Origin: Ceratopteris richardii
Lineage: Eukaryota > Streptophyta > Polypodiopsida > Polypodiales > Pteridaceae
Direction: 5' to 3'
NCBI GenBank assembly: GCA_020310875.1
Contig: CM035435.1
Span: 68,093,955-68,157,954 of the forward strand
Length of the DNA stretch: 64,000 nucleotides
This document shows, one piece after another, positions 9,387-21,421 of the stretch; the stretch's first letter is position 1, and the number at the start of each line of letters is the position of its first letter. The notes below the pieces were generated by a model, which was not told the DNA's origin, made no database searches, and saw only the letters and a program-made list of their open reading frames with translations. The position numbers and the translations under genes are program-made.

Positions 9387-9636
9387 GGCAAAATGGAAGC
9401 ATCGGACTAAAGCTCGAATAAGGTAAAATATTTTCTCTAAATTTTGAAGACTTCCTCTATCGTGGATAGCATGTGTTTAAAAGAAATATACACAGGCAAA
9501 TTATAGCATCAGGCAAAATGGAAGCATCGGACTAAAGCTCGAATAAGGTAAAATATTTTCTCTAAATTTTGAAGACTTCCTCTATCGTGGATAGCATGTG
9601 TTTAAAAGAAATATACACAGGCAAATTATAGCATCA
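9387..9636 (+). repeat. Two identical 125-bp tandem units before the Y1 3' LTR
   Basis: 9387-9511 and 9512-9636 read the same base for base; each begins GGCAAAATGGAAGC. They lie about 120 bp before the polypurine tract. Perfect identity in an otherwise decayed element points to a recent duplication or an assembly artefact. Confidence 0.9.
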
Positions 9637-9757
9637 GGTCTAAGAAGAATAAGTGGGCAAGAGGTGAGAGAATTGGTCCATCTCCAACCACCAATTGGGC
9701 ATTGAGAAAACCCTCTAGCTATGTTTCAGAGACACCTATCAAGGGACAACACAGACT

Positions 9758-9770
9758 AAGAGGGGGAGAG
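9758..9770 (+). other. Polypurine tract of Y1
   Basis: AAGAGGGGGAGAG directly precedes the TGTTGCATAG start of the LTR; the same tract stands before the LTR at 57543. Confidence 0.85.
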
Positions 9771-10617
9771 TGTTGCATAGGACTGAAGATGAGAAAGCAA
9801 ACAAAATAAGGGAAGAAAAGGAGGCCCCAAAAGTTTCAATAAATGGATAATTTTCTTCTCCAAAAATCCTTTGTAAAATCTTAAAAAGCTTTGTAATTTT
9901 TCTAGAGGAGTCCTCTAGATGCATGATCCTTAAAGAATGTAACATTACCCCAGTATAATAGTAGAATCTTAGTGATTTATAGAGAAAGTGCCGGTATCTT
10001 ATGTAAAAGGACCAAATTTAGGGCACATGTATATAGGTCACTTGTGATTCTTTTGTAAAGATTTTTGCCATTTTGAAGAGATAACTTGCATAATTTTGAA
10101 TTTGCTTCTTCTTTCTTGTGCATCTTCTTCTTCTTGAGCTTGTATGTGTGTTTAAGGCATGGAATGTGTGCCTAGAGGTGGTGTACACCCCTTTCCCATC
10201 TCTTTTCATCATTTGTGTGTGTGTGTGTGAAGCATTAGAAGCATAGAAGTCAGAGTATGTGTATCCTACCACCCTATATTTTTCGTCATAACTTGAAGCA
10301 TAGTGGTCAGATCAAGATGAAAATACCAACAATGATGTGTGTCATTGAGAGCTTCTAAAGGAACTGAGTTTTGACTAGATTTAGATATCGGAGCTAAGAG
10401 ATATTGCTTGATTTGTATCTACTACTGCACCAAGTATCATGATACACACCTTAGGTGTAAAAGGTGATGTGTAAGGTAGATTCTCCAAATTTGCATGCAT
10501 TACTTGTCCCTTTCCAACATTACTTACCACATGTGCACATGTCTTCATACACTTGATTGGGTTAAACTCACCGATTGATTATTTAATGGGTATATCAATT
10601 CTGCCACTATATGCATT
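9771..10617 (+). repeat. Family Y 3' LTR, copy Y1
   Basis: The LTR starts TGTTGCATAG. Blocks shared with the LTR at 57543 include AGAGGAGTCCTCTAGATGCA, AAAGGACCAAA plus TTAGGGCAC, a TATATAGG box at 10030, a (TG)n run at 10213-10229 and CTTCATACACTTG. The last hundred or so bases are missing relative to the 57543 copy. Confidence 0.85.
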
Positions 10618-11934
10618 TTCTTGATGACTGAGATTTAGTTTCTTTCGTTGCCAATACCTACGGCATAGTGAGCTTAGGTACTTAAAATAATCAGTCCCAT
10701 TATATAAACATAAAGCCTTAAGCTTCTTTTCTTTTTTAGTCTCAATTGAAGGACGACATTTTCTGAAAATAGGGAGTACCTCATCCTTCAATTCGATAGG
10801 ATATACCGAGACTTTTCTAGTAGCATCATCTATGAAAGTGACAAAGTAAAGAGAAGCACCTAATGAACTTGTGGGCATAGGACCACACACATCTATATGA
10901 ATGAGATCCAAAGGCTGAATTGAAGATTCAATGTGCATTTTGAGTTTGCTTTCCATATTGAAAATGCTCACAAAATTAATTTTCAGAGAAAGATAACACA
11001 AATAGTAGCCAGAATGAGAAACATATTCCATTCCACTATGAGATATATGACCAAATGGCCATGCCAAATACAATACATAGGCTATTCAATAACAGCTAAC
11101 AAGTGTCCTTCCTATGATACAAATAAAGGAAAAAGTGAACCAACTTTGCTTCCTTCTGCAATAACCATATTGCTCTTTGATATGCGAAAAGAGTAAGCAT
11201 AGAAGACCAGCTTGTAACCAAGGTCATCAAGTAGACCAATTGACATCAAACTTCATGATAAATGAGATACATGGTGTACATTATGCATAGTGAATTATGA
11301 TTACACAACCACATGCCATCAACGTTCTGCTCTTTATCTTTAGCACTCTTTAATGCATTGAAGTCTTTCTTCCTGTGTCCTTTCTTTTTGAAAATAATGG
11401 CATTCAATATCCATCTTGCTTGATTTACTTCTACTCTTATTCCATTGACCATTCTTCTCCTTGTTCTTGCTCTTGCCATGTTGTTGAATTTTTCATTGAT
11501 AAGAATCATGAACATTATATGCATCTCCACTATGAGTGTCAACCATAAATTCTCTACAAATCTCCTCACTCAAGAGTGTTCCACATATGTCATCATAGAC
11601 TAGTTTACCACCAAGTGCACTATTGCTAATAGTTGTGCAAAATGTATCCCATGATGATGTTGGTACAAACAATCTCCAAATTCATCACACCGAATAGTTC
11701 ATATATGAATCTACTCTTAGATTTCTCCATACAACATCCATATGACCTATAGTATATGGAAGGACAAGTAAAAAAGTAGTTTTTCACATAATGTGCAAGT
11801 TGCAAAACTCCTTCTTAAATCAAGGACATCATGCCTACCTTTTATTCCTACAAACAAATCGAAGCACGATGAGAAATTAAGATCTACCTTCAATCAAGGA
11901 GATGAATCGTACCTCATTTTTAGGGAAAATACAA

Positions 11935-13335
11935 AGCAGTGAATTTCACCGCTTCCATACCTCTGTATATATATACTTCAGATGTTAATGAGCTGTTGGG
12001 CGAACATGCATTTACGTTCTATATTTCTGTCGACCCCATCATCTTCTTCTCTTGGTGCCTTAGTTTGTGTGTCAATACTTCTCCTGTTATTTGCGCAAGT
12101 ATTGCAACTTGCAGCTCATCAGTATTTGATGATGAGTATGCATATCTTTGCAGCACTACATCTCATTATTCATATATATATTATACACATTGATTGAAGA
12201 TTGTCGAACAGCATTGTACTTCAAATCAGTGATGCATATCTAATGCACATTCACAAGTTCTTGCTAGATGTTCTATGCTAATGCGTTCATACCTTCATAT
12301 ATGCTTCTATCATAAATGAGAATCATATACAGAAGATTGACAGGTCGTGTACATCTTGTTTGTGTCAGTATGTGTATGCACATCATATATTTTACATCTG
12401 TGATTCTTGAAATGAAGACTAGAGTGCATGTTCTATTTAGTACACATACATTCTGAAGTAAAGTGAGCTCATATAAGCGCTAAATATTGCGAAGCAAATA
12501 TGTGTTTGACTTTCTGAGTTAATAGTATGATCTATACATATATATGATCATACAATATTATATGTCACAAGTTTTGATCAGTATGATGTAAATATTATAT
12601 GTTTTGCATGCGATCTTTGTTTGTGTCTGTGTACAGAATAACGATATGCCTTTACATGCATTAATCGGTGAAGCATATGTATCAAAGTCTCATAACAGCG
12701 ATATGTCTTTACATGCATTAATCATTGAAGCATATGTATCAAAGTCTCAGAACATCGATATGTCCTTACATGCATTTGTTGAAGCATATGTATCGAAGCC
12801 TCATACAAGAGTGTTGTGCACCCATATGCATATGATATGGGCAGTCATACATACGAATTTATATTCAAACTATGACATGCGGGTTCATATGCATAATGTC
12901 TGAAAATGTATAGTCAGGTTATGAACTTTATCATGCATTGTGGCACAATCCATATTTTAAGCTACAGAAGCTGCAGGAACCATATCAACAATGGATGAAG
13001 AATATCTAAGGCAAGATGTTACTACAACTGTCGAAGCTCTCAGACATCCAAGATGTTGCTGCTTAAGCTCTTGCATAAGTTTGAAGATGAAGGAAGGCTT
13101 CTAAGTTAACGAAGATTGCAACGACAATGCTCGGTGGAAGTTACAAGTCAACCAACTAATTCTGCATACAAAGCCTCTCTTATAGATCTTTGAAGTCGTT
13201 CACTGGAGTCACTCATTTGCAGTGGAAGACTACAACCGAATGGAGATATTTATGTTATGGCATACATTACATAATCATGAGTGCAGAATAGAAGTATTTG
13301 ATTCAAATTAGTTTGTATCACTGTCTATATTTTTG
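11935..13335. other. Unclassified AT-rich stretch with tandem units
   Basis: About 1.4 kb separates the gag scraps of the decayed Copia. It is AT-rich, full of CATATG and TATATA words, and carries a three-unit tandem repeat. I see no coding motif, terminal repeat or target duplication that would classify it. It may be an inserted non-autonomous element or a solo LTR. Confidence 0.35.
12637..12804 (+). repeat. Three tandem units of 57, 57 and 54 bp
   Basis: Units start at 12637, 12694 and 12751; each holds CGATATG, TTACATGCATT and GAAGCATATGTATC. The lengths keep one reading frame open (12604-12903), giving a repeated DMSLHALIIEAYVSKS-like unit. I regard coding as unlikely. Confidence 0.85.
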
Positions 13336-13883
13336 TGTGGCAAGTACAAGTTGTTTATGAAGATCCACATGCTCTCTTGTATGTTCGAGTACTTCACATT
13401 GAAGTCCATTGCTATCCTTATGATCCAAATCGAATGGGACCATGTTTTCACTCATGTGCAACTCTTGAAGCCAATTCATACCATAATCTCTAGTACACGT
13501 TTCCGCATTATAGCATTGGTTTCATTCACTCACAGATGATGGCAAGGTGCATAACAACAAGACTGCTTTCATTTCATTATCCATCTCCATTTTTTGAGCC
13601 TATAAGTAAGAGAATATAGCACCAAAATCATTCAGATGAGCAGCAACACTATCCGTGTCCATGTGAAGGTCATATAACTTTCTCATTAGATACACTATTT
13701 GATGTCATTTCTTTTTCATATGTATTGCATAACTTCTTCCAAAGCTCCTCTACACTTTCACATTCCATTATTGTAAAGTAAACATTATCTGCTAGTTTTG
13801 ATTGAATGGAAAAACTAGCCGTTTCATCCAACTCTATGCAATCATCTTCATCCATGTCACCAGACTTCTTTGTGAAAGAAAAT

Positions 13884-14939
13884 TGGAGAATCTTGGAGAG
13901 GCTTGGAAAGTAGAGTTGTCAAGTGGTGAAGTTGGTCGAGCAAGCCAGCATAGGACCAGCCCTAGCTCCTTGGATATGTAAAGTAGGCCTTGTAGGCTTT
14001 GTGGTTAGTGTAATAAAACCCAATAGGTACTTTGGAACATCAACAAGAACAAGTTGATGCAAAATAGATAACTTGCACCTTGACTAGCTCACAAAAACCT
14101 TCTAAATCTTCTAAAAATGGATGGAAGTTGTGATGTCAAACACTTAGAGCAGTCATCACATTAACAATTGCAAAACTTCCTCTTAGGAGAGTTTCATACA
14201 TAGGGTTTGCTTGCTATAATGCATAAAATACCTAATATATAAGAGCTATAGAAGGAGCAATCACCTTAACACTAAACTGGTGTCATCCCAATTTTTCAAG
14301 GATGTGCAGAGAATGACCCCGAGACGAACAAACTTGAATTTCTTTGAGTCTAATGTAAGAAATGACTTCAACATTTGTACACATAAACTAGAAATCTATA
14401 CCTTTTCGATGAGTGCTTAAACACCGGATTTGGAGCTCTATAGAGAGTAGCAATCTTTGCAAGTTGACTGAATCTAAGGAAGAAGGAGAAGTGAACAGAA
14501 ATGGTACCAAGCAATAATAAAAGAGTATATGTATTGCTTCAAATCATCAATCTCCTTAATGTAAAAATGTTTTGAAGTCTTTGTATAGACTCTTGAGGAT
14601 ATGATCACGCTTTTTCTTCAAGGATTTGAATTCAAAATTAGACAACTTTGTTAGCTTAAATTGGTTGGAATCTTTTATTGATTGATTGAGAATCAATCCC
14701 AACCACTTTTGACTCGTGGTTTTTAGGCCTTTTACTTTTCCCTTTAATAGAGGTAAATACCTTGAGCCTTGAAAAAAATGATTATAAGTGATCAACCAAT
14801 TAATACAAAGAAAATATGTGCAATACAATGCTATTCTTCAAGGTACATAAATATGGTAGATGGTACCAAACCATCCACATTATGGATTTGATGTAGAAAA
14901 TATCCTCCTCAAGCATAATGAGAGCTTGTTGTTCCAACA
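13884..14939 (-). repeat. Copia 3' LTR
   Basis: About 1056 bp, ending TTCCAACA next to the polypurine complement. The block GCATAGGACCAGCCCTAG near 13950 recurs at 18045 in the partial second LTR. Confidence 0.7.
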
Positions 14940-15075
14940 GTTCCCCCTCAAGCTAAAGTATGCTTGAGTATTCATTCTCTGATAGGTTGAATACCTTCCA
15001 TAGCTTTGAATCTTTAAAGCTTTATCCCATCAAGTTCCTTTGTCATCATGTCTGTTGCTACTCAGTAGGAACAAA

Positions 15076-15444
15076 TTAAATGTCAATTTCCTTTGCCATA
15101 AGTTTCTCTCTTACAAAGTGGCTATGGACTTCTATGTTCTTTGTCCTTGCATGAAATATTGGATTTGCAGCCAAATGCATGGAACTTACATAATCTCCAA
15201 GTAAGTGAGTTTGGGAACTTACAAGTCCCAAATTTGAGTACAAATCCTTGAGCCATATTGCTTCTTGAGTTGCAATAGTTAGACCTCTAGATTCTGTTTT
15301 AGTTGAAGATAAAGCAATTGTTGGTTGCTCCTTGGAAGTCCATGACACCAACTTTGAACTTGCAAATGCTAAGTATCCAGAGGCACTTCTTCTATCATCC
15401 TTTGCTCCTTCCCAATCTACATCTGAATAGGTTTTGATATCCAA
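15076..15444 (-). pseudogene. Copia RNase H remnant
   Basis: The Copia RNase H motifs are present: YSDVDWEGAKDDRRSASGYL, WTSKEQPTIALSSTKTE, ATQEAIWLKDL and FHARTKNIEVHSHFVREK. Broken copy. Confidence 0.85.
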
Positions 15445-16416
15445 ATATGAAAACTACAGATAGTAGATACCTTCATTAAGTGTCCCTTTGAGGTACTTGA
15501 GTACTATCTTTGCTGCATCCATGTGTGGCCTTCTAGGTGAGTGCATGAATTGACTAAGCACTCCCACGCTATATGATATGTCTAGTCTTGTGTGAGTGGC
15601 ATATATCAATCTGCCAACTAGACTTTGATACTCTTTAGAATCATCGATCTACTCAGCTTCATAAACACTTAGTTTATGGTTCAATTCCAAAGGTGTACCT
15701 GCAAGCCTTGTGTTCTCCATTCTAAACTTAAGAAGCAAGTCTTTGATGTATCTTCTCTAAGTTAGATACATCCCTTCATCTGTATAAATCACTTGCATAC
15801 CTAGGAAATATGTGATCTCACCTAAAACACTGATTTTGAACTCCTCTTCCATGTGTCTCTTGATCCTTTGAATGCTATTCAGATCATCACCTGTCAGAAT
15901 AATATCATCTACATATACACATAGAGAAATAACCTCATTGTGATCCCTTTTGACGAATAGAGAAGGATCTGAGTTGCTAGGTTTGAAACCTTGATCTTAA
16001 AGGTATCTAACCAACCTGTAATTCCAAGCTCTAGGAGCTTGTTTCAATCCTTGCAATGCTTTCTTAAGTCTGTAAACATAAGATGTATGATTAGGGTTTT
16101 CAAAACATGGTGTTTGTGACATGTATACCTCTTCACGTATCCAACCATTTAAGAATGCATTTTTCACATCAAGTTGGATGAGTCTCCAATTTCTTGCAGC
16201 AGCTACACTTATCAATGTTCTTATTGTTGTCATCTTTGCAACTGGTGAGAATGTTTCCTCATAGTCTATACCATGAGTTTGTGAGCATCTTTTGGCAACT
16301 AATGTTGTCTTGTACCTCCAAATTGATCCATTTGAGGTTCTTTTAACTTTATATACCCATCTAGAACCAATTACCTTTTGATTGTGTGAAAAATGAACTA
16401 GATTCCAAATGTCCAT
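15445..16416 (-). pseudogene. Copia reverse transcriptase remnant
   Basis: The motifs GSRWVYKVKRTSNGSIWRYK, RCSQTHGIDYEETFSPVAKM, QLDVKNAFLNGWIREEVYM and KKALQGLKQAPRAW are in the expected order. The palm segment continues in decayed form toward 15450. Broken copy. Confidence 0.85.
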
Positions 16417-17566
16417 CTACTTCAATGCATCTATTTCTTCTTTCATTGCCTTTTCCCAATTAGGGTTTCCCTTTTCCTTTTCATAGGTTGAGGGTTCCTC
16501 TAAAATTGAGTCCTTTGTCAAGTAGATTGAATGCTTTGTAACAAATGTGGAATCATATCCATACCTTTCTACTTTGTCTTTTGTTCCTTGTTGACCTTCT
16601 ACATGCTTTCTTGGAGCATTCTCCACAATCTTTCATCTTTGATTTGCCTCTTGACTTCCATAGCTTGTAATCCCTTTCCTTTTCATCTTGGTCATGATCT
16701 GTATCACTTCTTGGATCATGGACCTGTGTATCATGTTTGTTTCCTAGTTGATGAGAATAAAAATCAAGATCATATGGTAGAGTTACCTTTTGTTCTTCAT
16801 CATACCAAGACCCGTGTTCTTTAAACACAACATCTCTACTTGTAGTAAGTTGCTTGGTTGAAGGATTATGGAAGCTATAACCCATCTGAGTTGAATCATA
16901 CCCAATAAGCACTACCTTTCTTGCCCTTTCATCTAGCTTACCTCTTATTTGTGATGGTACATGAACACAATCTAAACAACCAAACACCTTGCAATGTCCA
17001 AGACTAGGTTTTCTTCCATGCCATGCTTCATAAGGAATCATACGTTGGAGTGATTTGGATGGTAGTCTATTGACAAGGTACACATCAGTTGAAATGGTCT
17101 CTGCCCATAGATAATGTGGCAACCTCTTCTCTTCAAGCATTGATGTTGCTTATCAAACCAATGTCTTATTTCTCCTCATTGGAATTCCATTTAGTTGAGA
17201 AGAGTACTTAGTATTCACTTCCCTTTTGATATCTTTATCCTGCAAGAACTCATCAAACTCTTTGGAGAAGTATTCTCCCCCTCCATCAGATTTGAGCTTT
17301 TTGAGTGATCTACTTGTATGGTTCTCCACATGTGCTAGATACTTTTTGAAGCAATCAAACACTTCATTCTTACTTTTGATAAAGTACATAATATTCCATC
17401 TACTATGGTCATCAATAAATGAGACATAATACATTGATCCTGCCAATGAACGTTCTTGACTTGGCCCCCATACATATGTATGTACTAAGTCCAATAAGTT
17501 ATTGTGGACGTAGCCTTTGTGGTTAAATGGTTGTCTTTTGTGCCTTCCCAATCTTGCATGCATCAC
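16417..17566 (-). pseudogene. Copia integrase remnant
   Basis: The core motifs VHTYVWGPSQERSL, YYVSFIDDHSRWNIMYF and KSDGGGEYFSKEFDEFL lie in 17160-17480. The downstream conserved stretch LPHYLWAETISTDVYLVNRL and the usual linker to RT follow in 16553-17140. Broken copy. Confidence 0.85.
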
Positions 17567-17965
17567 ATCTGTTGATCATGTGTTGTTTTGATATGTTTGG
17601 TAATCCAAGAACACTTTGATCCCTACATATATCTTTTAAGGTTCCTTCATTCACACGAGTTAGCCTCTTATGCCACACTTCAAGCTCACTTAGGGTTTGA
17701 GACCCAAATTTGAATAGAGCTATGTTTTTGGTTTCTCCTAGTTCAAAAGTAAAGAGCCTACCATGCTTCTCACCTCTGGCTATCTTCTTGAAGCCTTGAC
17801 ATAGATCTTTCACAAAGGCTTCATGTTGGGCGAACCTAACTTACAAGCCTTTCTCATCTATTTGGCCAACACTTATTAGGTTTTTTGCGATAGCGGGAAC
17901 ATAGAGCACCTTGCCCAAAATGTTTGTCCTTCCATATTTTTGGCCTCTTGATTGAAGAGTTGACT
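17523..17965 (-). pseudogene. Copia protease end and pre-integrase zinc domain remnant
   Basis: LGKVLYVPAIAKNLISVGQI is typical of the end of Copia protease, and VWHKRLTRVNEGTLKDI followed by CDACKIGKAQ of the pre-integrase zinc domain. The segment abuts the partial LTR at about 17966. Broken copy. Confidence 0.8.
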
Positions 17966-18135
17966 GCGAAAATTTTTTTGGAGAAGCTTGGAGAGGCTTG
18001 GAAAGTACAGTTGTCAAGTAGTGAAGTTGGTCCACCAAAACGGCATAGGACCAGCCCTAGATCTTTGGATATGTAAATTAGGGATTGTAGGCTTGTGTAT
18101 AGTGCAATAAACATATACATAAGCATATACATATA

Positions 18136-19206
18136 TGTCACTCTAGCATAATTGGAATAGCAATGTGAGAAGTCCTAGCTCATAAATGTCAATCCATGGA
18201 GACATGAGGATCGTATGTTGATTGTGAGTGAGAGGAATGCACAAGTGCATGAGTGAGAAGCGCACTAGCATGCACACACATACACACACAAGGCAAGAGC
18301 AAAGAGTATAGCAATGGAATCTTTCATTCAGGAGATTTTAGTAGAAAGTTTCATAAAAAATCCAATATCAAAAGTGATCTCTCTAGCTTGTTTTATAGTC
18401 TTAGTTCAAACTTAGTTTTGGACTGGTTCAAACTTAGTGTTTGCCCTAGTTAAAAATTAGGTTCTTAAGCTAATTTTAAGGCTCAAAAGGGCTGTAAAAA
18501 CTATAAAAAATGATACATAGGATCTTCTAACACTCCTCAAGCTCAAGGACTTCTTGGCTTGTACAAAATGGAGTTGAAATTATGAAAAATAGGTATTCAC
18601 AATGAGATGTAGTGGTGAAAATCGTTGTTTTGTTGAATGATTGATTTGAAAAAAATAGTTGTCTTATCCTTTGCTTGATCTACATTTATTATCTCTGCTT
18701 AATCTTATGCTTAAGGCATGTCTCTCTTGTTGTCCTTCTTTTCTGAGGCTTCCTTGCCTACTAAGTCCTCTTTAGCTGCTCACACCCCCCCCCTCTCATG
18801 TCTGTCATCCCCGATAGACCTTTGTTTGAAGGGATGTTCTATGTAATATTTTGGGACATGTTTTGCTAACTCATACTCTTCTAATCAAAGCTTGCATGAG
18901 AGATATGCCTTTATACGCTCCCAATCAATAGCAGCTAGGACCTTCGGATGTGGCATTCTATATTGTTTTGCATGTATAGCTTGTTCCAATGTGAATAACT
19001 CTAGTGAGTGAGTGGATTTAGATATGAATACCTCGGAATGGTATTCCTAGAAATTGGTCAAGAAAATACCTTTGAATGTTTATTTGTAGCATGCTAGTAG
19101 GTACTTGATTTGAGCATGCCAAGCATACACAGTCTTCAGTAAGGGTATGGTACTCATGTTGTACACTGAGTCATAGTTTCCGTTTTTGAAGCCGGGTGTA
19201 GATTTA
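18136..19206 (-). mobile_element. Family X copy D: frame 4 scrap plus 3' LTR, minus strand
   Basis: On the minus strand, a frame 4 scrap (about 18830-19206; it shares MSTIP, a VYAWHAQIKYL-like stretch and HSEVFIS with frame 4 of copy A) leads to a G-rich polypurine tract (18785-18797) and a full LTR (18136-18784, 649 bp) with TATAAAAC at 18391-18397. It lies head to head with the LTR of copy B. The frame carries several breaks. Confidence 0.75.
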
Positions 19207-19842
19207 ACTGTTTGAAGCATCAAAAGACAAGAAGGCCAAAGAAAGGGGTTAGAAGGAGCAATGAGATGGAACCACCATGTAGACCAGACAAAGAATAGGC
19301 CTAATCAATCTTTCACAAATTATTTTCAACCAAGAGTGATTTTCATCACTACATGGACATTGTAAATATCATTTTTGATAGCTTTAACTGTATTTTCTTC
19401 AAGTTGAGGAGTCCTAGAGCTTGAGGAGTATTAGAATCATATGTGTACTAATTTTCATAATTTTTGGATTTTGTTTGAGCCCTCAAATAAGCCTTGGAAC
19501 CTAATTTTTAACCATGTCATTCACTAGGTCTAGACAAGGCCAAAGATAGTGACAAACTATAAAAAGAGCTAGAGAGCTCACTTTTGAGGTTGGTTTGGTA
19601 GAGATTAAAGCTTTTGTAATAGAGATCTTTTGTAATTGAAAGCACTCCATTGTTCCTCTCTTCGTTCCTGCCTTGTGTGCATGTGTGTGTTTGTATGTGT
19701 GTGCATGCTTGTGTGCTTTTTATTGACTCACTTGTGCACTTCACTTGCTCATGGTCGTCATACCAGTTCACACATCTCCATGGATTGAGATTTATGAGGT
19801 GGATCTCCTCACATTGGTACTCACCATTGTGCTAGAGTAACA
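19207..19842 (+). repeat. Family X 5' LTR, copy B
   Basis: It shares with LTR A the AGTGATTTTCATCACT block (19334), TATAAAAA (19558), AGCTAGAGAGCTCA, the TG-rich run and the CTTCAC/CTTGCTC stretch, ending GTGCTAGAGTAACA. About 70 bp of the left end is missing where copy D begins. Confidence 0.75.
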
Positions 19843-19849
19843 CCAAATT

Positions 19850-19867
19850 TGACGTAATTGCAGGGAG
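19850..19867 (+). other. Decayed tRNA-Asp type primer-binding site
   Basis: TGACGTAATTGCAGGGA is recognisable against the clean site TGGCGCCGTTGCCGGGGA of Y2 and lies 7 nt after the LTR end, the expected distance. Confidence 0.5.
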
Positions 19868-20189
19868 CGAGCTTCGAGGGCGATCATATGATTGTAAGAT
19901 GTAGAGTTGTGATGTTGGACTCATAGATAATTTCCTTAATTCTTATTATTTTTTCTTACTTTCTTCATCACCATCATCATCATCATCTGCACCATCTCCC
20001 ACATCCATCTCCTTCTTCGTTGAATTTTTCAGTTTTTGGTCATATTCCCTTCCCTACCTCATTTCCCTCATGCCATTTATGAGAGAGAGCGAGAGAGGGC
20101 TATTGTGCATTCTATTTTCATGTTTTTTGTGAGCATTTCTTGTAGGCTTCAGTTGTCTCATCATCTCCAGCAGTTTCCATAGGTATGAT

Positions 20190-20690
20190 AGACCTCTACA
20201 GTGTTTTTGAGATGACGACCTCTATCTATTGTGACAGATAGAGAAAGTTGGTTTTTCTTGTTTTCATGCATGATAGGATAAACTGCACCATTAGAGCATA
20301 CCAAATCACTAAAAAGATCCTGAAAATTTGCATTTTTGTGTTCTATCATGATAGACACGTATCTATCATGACAAACCAAACCCATGATAGGCATTCTCTA
20401 TCATGATATACATTGTCTATCATGATAGACCAAACCCACGATACACACCATCTATTGTGATAGACACTCATCTATCACAATACCTAACTATCGTGATAGA
20501 TAGGACCTCACCATAGACGATGGAAATGGATGACATATACTTATCTATCGTGACAGACACCCCTGTATCATGATAGAAACAAAACTACGATAGACACCCA
20601 TCTATCTAGATAGACACCCATTTATCATGATAGGTAGGATCCCATGATAGACATTCCTCTATCATGAAAGACACCCGTCTATCACGAAAG
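20190..20690. repeat. Leader array of TATCATGATA-like palindromes, left part
   Basis: About twenty motifs of the form TCTATCATGATAGAC and variants (CATGATAG, TATCGTGATAGA, TATCACAATA) stand about 20-25 nt apart with unrelated bases between. Many are perfect palindromes with core TATCATGATA. Copia 1 interrupts the array; the right part is 25803-26015. Confidence 0.9.
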
Positions 20691-20921
20691 TGTTGGAGTT
20701 AGACGTCTGCTGAAGCACGCGAACAGCACAAGGAAGAAGAAGAAGCTTGGAGCACAACACACAAGACTGAATGTATTACTAGAGAATGTACAAAGATAAG
20801 TAGCCCATTAGGGCAATAGGCGTATATACAAGCCGGGGGAAAAAAAACCTCCTAAAGAGGGAAAAAAGTGCCCCGATGGTCCTAGAGTGTTCACACACAT
20901 CACTACCTCCATATATCAACA
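20691..20921 (-). repeat. Copia 1 3' LTR
   Basis: 231 bp, starting TGTTGGAGTTAGAC and ending ATATATCAACA; it matches 25569-25797. Confidence 0.9.
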
Positions 20922-20995
20922 AATCCCCCCTAGGAGTGCTGCAGTGAACAAGGAGCTGACACTCATGTATAAGCAAGTGCCAAGCTATGTGGAAA

Positions 20996-21421
20996 TTACT
21001 CCACGAAAGGAAGTAAGCCCAAAGCTTTGCAGAAAGCTTCAAACTTCCCCCTAGGCAAAGCCTTTGTGAAAAGGTCTGCAATGTTCTCCTGCATGGGCAC
21101 ATATGCCAAGCTGATTTCCCCAGCAGAGAACCTCTTCCTGACATAATGATAATGCACCTCACTGTGCTTAGTGCGAGCATGGAACACAGGGTTCCTCGCA
21201 ACTGCCAATGCGCTCTGACTGTCAATGAAGATGGTGGTGGCAGAGGACTGACCAACACTCAAATCAACCATAAGGCATCTGAGCCACACACACTCAACAG
21301 TAGCTGTGAAAGCTTCCCTATACTCAACCTCACAACTAGAAGTGGCCAAGCATGAAGCAAAAGCCACTAGTGGACACACGATTGTCATAGCAACCAGGCC
21401 AATCTGAGTCAGAAAAAGCAT
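20996..21421 (-). pseudogene. Copia 1 RNase H
   Basis: Motifs present: SCEVEYREAFTATVECVWLR, FIDSQSALAVARNPVFHART, KHSEVHYHYVRKRF and ENIADLFTKALPRGKF. Part of a broken element. Confidence 0.85.

Larger units (their letters stand above)
4731..10617 (+). mobile_element. Gypsy family Y, copy Y1: RNase H to 3' LTR
   Basis: The order is RNase H, integrase, second protease-like segment, two further frames, polypurine tract and 3' LTR. Gag, protease and RT are absent; copy A occupies the left side. The coding part carries numerous breaks (more than ten). The LTR is homologous to the one at 57543, which defines the family. The right end of the LTR is shortened where a Copia remnant begins. Confidence 0.8.
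10618..13870 (-). mobile_element. Decayed Copia element (gag to integrase), interrupted
   Basis: Reading on the minus strand, a gag segment (ADNVYFTIMECESVEELWKK, about 13660-13870) is followed after an unrelated stretch by gag-end and zinc-knuckle scraps (11246-11930) and then an integrase core (LDLIHIDVCGPMPTSSLG, YFVTFIDDATRK; 10618-11073). RT, RNase H and LTRs are missing. It is very old, with well over ten breaks. The right end abuts the LTR of the next Copia at 13884. Confidence 0.7.
13884..18135 (-). mobile_element. Copia element without gag, minus strand
   Basis: A complete 3' LTR (13884-14939), polypurine complement GTTCCCCCTCAAGCT (14940-14954), RNase H, RT, integrase and a pre-integrase/protease scrap are followed by the first 150 bp of a second LTR (about 17966-18114). 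That LTR is cut off by family X copy D. The shared start (TTGGAGA, then CTTGGAGAGGCTTGGAAAGT) proves that the two LTRs match. Gag and the primer site are missing. About eight or more breaks. Confidence 0.8.

Noticed and set aside
11939-12197. Short hydrophobic frames in the AT-rich stretch
   Set aside because: Two frames overlap in the same low-complexity DNA and nothing else supports coding.
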